From AM-0621 sp964573505 (lineage in GTDB: Bacteria; Planctomycetota; Planctomycetia; Planctomycetales; Planctomycetaceae), in assembly GCA_964573505.1 (NCBI GenBank), contig CAZNMS010000559.1, positions 1-5,541 on the forward strand: a stretch of 5,541 bases of DNA. Reading direction: 5' to 3'. Shown here in pieces: positions 5,507 to 5,541 of the stretch (position 1 is its first letter; every line of letters starts with the position of its first letter). The notes beneath the pieces are model-generated. The model was not told the DNA's origin, ran no database searches, and saw only the letters and a program-made list of their open reading frames with translations. The translations under genes and the position numbers were made by a program.

Positions 5507-5526
5507 CATGGGCTTCTTGCCCGTGC
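5503..5526 (+). repeat. Family E REP unit overlapping the cbiM stop codon
   Basis: The 24-nt unit begins GTAGCA and folds as gcatgggc/gcccgtgc around ttctt, with a T-G pair at the fourth stem position, matching the mismatch position of the arms at 3232-3321. Its GTAG tetranucleotide contains the TAG stop codon of cbiM (5504-5506). An inverted partner would lie beyond the right window edge. The remaining bases, 5527-5541, show nothing more. Confidence 0.75.
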
Positions 5527-5541
5527 TCAACAGCCGTTTGC

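Noticed and set aside
1..5541. A CRISPR array
   Set aside because: The repeats are inverted pairs in gene gaps, not direct repeats with regular unique spacers, and there is no cas gene.

Overview
The window reads as chromosomal DNA from a planctomycete. The basis is indirect. It carries a secreted ThuA-domain protein of the type these bacteria have in large numbers, DUF1579, VOC and SRPBCC proteins as neighbours, long gaps between genes, and gaps packed with short inverted hairpin repeats that resemble sequences I recall from planctomycete intergenic DNA. No rRNA or marker gene is present, so the phylum is an inference and no genus is offered.

Layout. Three genes run leftward: a DUF4253 protein (2352-3023), a membrane-anchored SRPBCC-fold protein (1482-2054) and a DUF1579-VOC fusion (91-1044). 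Two genes run rightward: a secreted ThuA-domain protein (3371-4210) and a CbiM-type cobalt/nickel ECF transporter component fused to a PDGLE (CbiN/NikN-like) tail (4541-5506). The divergent promoter region is 3024-3370. All gene-to-gene gaps are about 300-440 bp, so none of the genes forms a tight operon within the window. The transporter's partners (ATPase and T component) would be expected to the right of the window. The three leftward genes belong to small-molecule-binding or uncharacterised families. Nothing in the sequence fixes their substrates.

The most interesting content lies between the genes. Every gap, and both window edges, hold short hairpin units of about 23-24 nt (42-43 nt in one family). 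Most occur as tail-to-tail inverted pairs. The outer ends carry GTAG, GTAC, GTGG or GGAG directly before (or overlapping) the stem. This is the layout of REP sequences paired into REPINs/BIMEs, which in proteobacteria are mobilised by RAYT (TnpA-REP) transposases. I can separate five families, called A to E below. In families A, B and C the two arms differ by compensatory changes that keep the stem paired. The units abut or closely follow the 3' ends of all five genes, and one supplies the stop codon of the cbiM gene. Another lies so close upstream of cbiM that it creates a false 32-residue N-terminal extension in an open-frame reading. No RAYT gene lies in the window.
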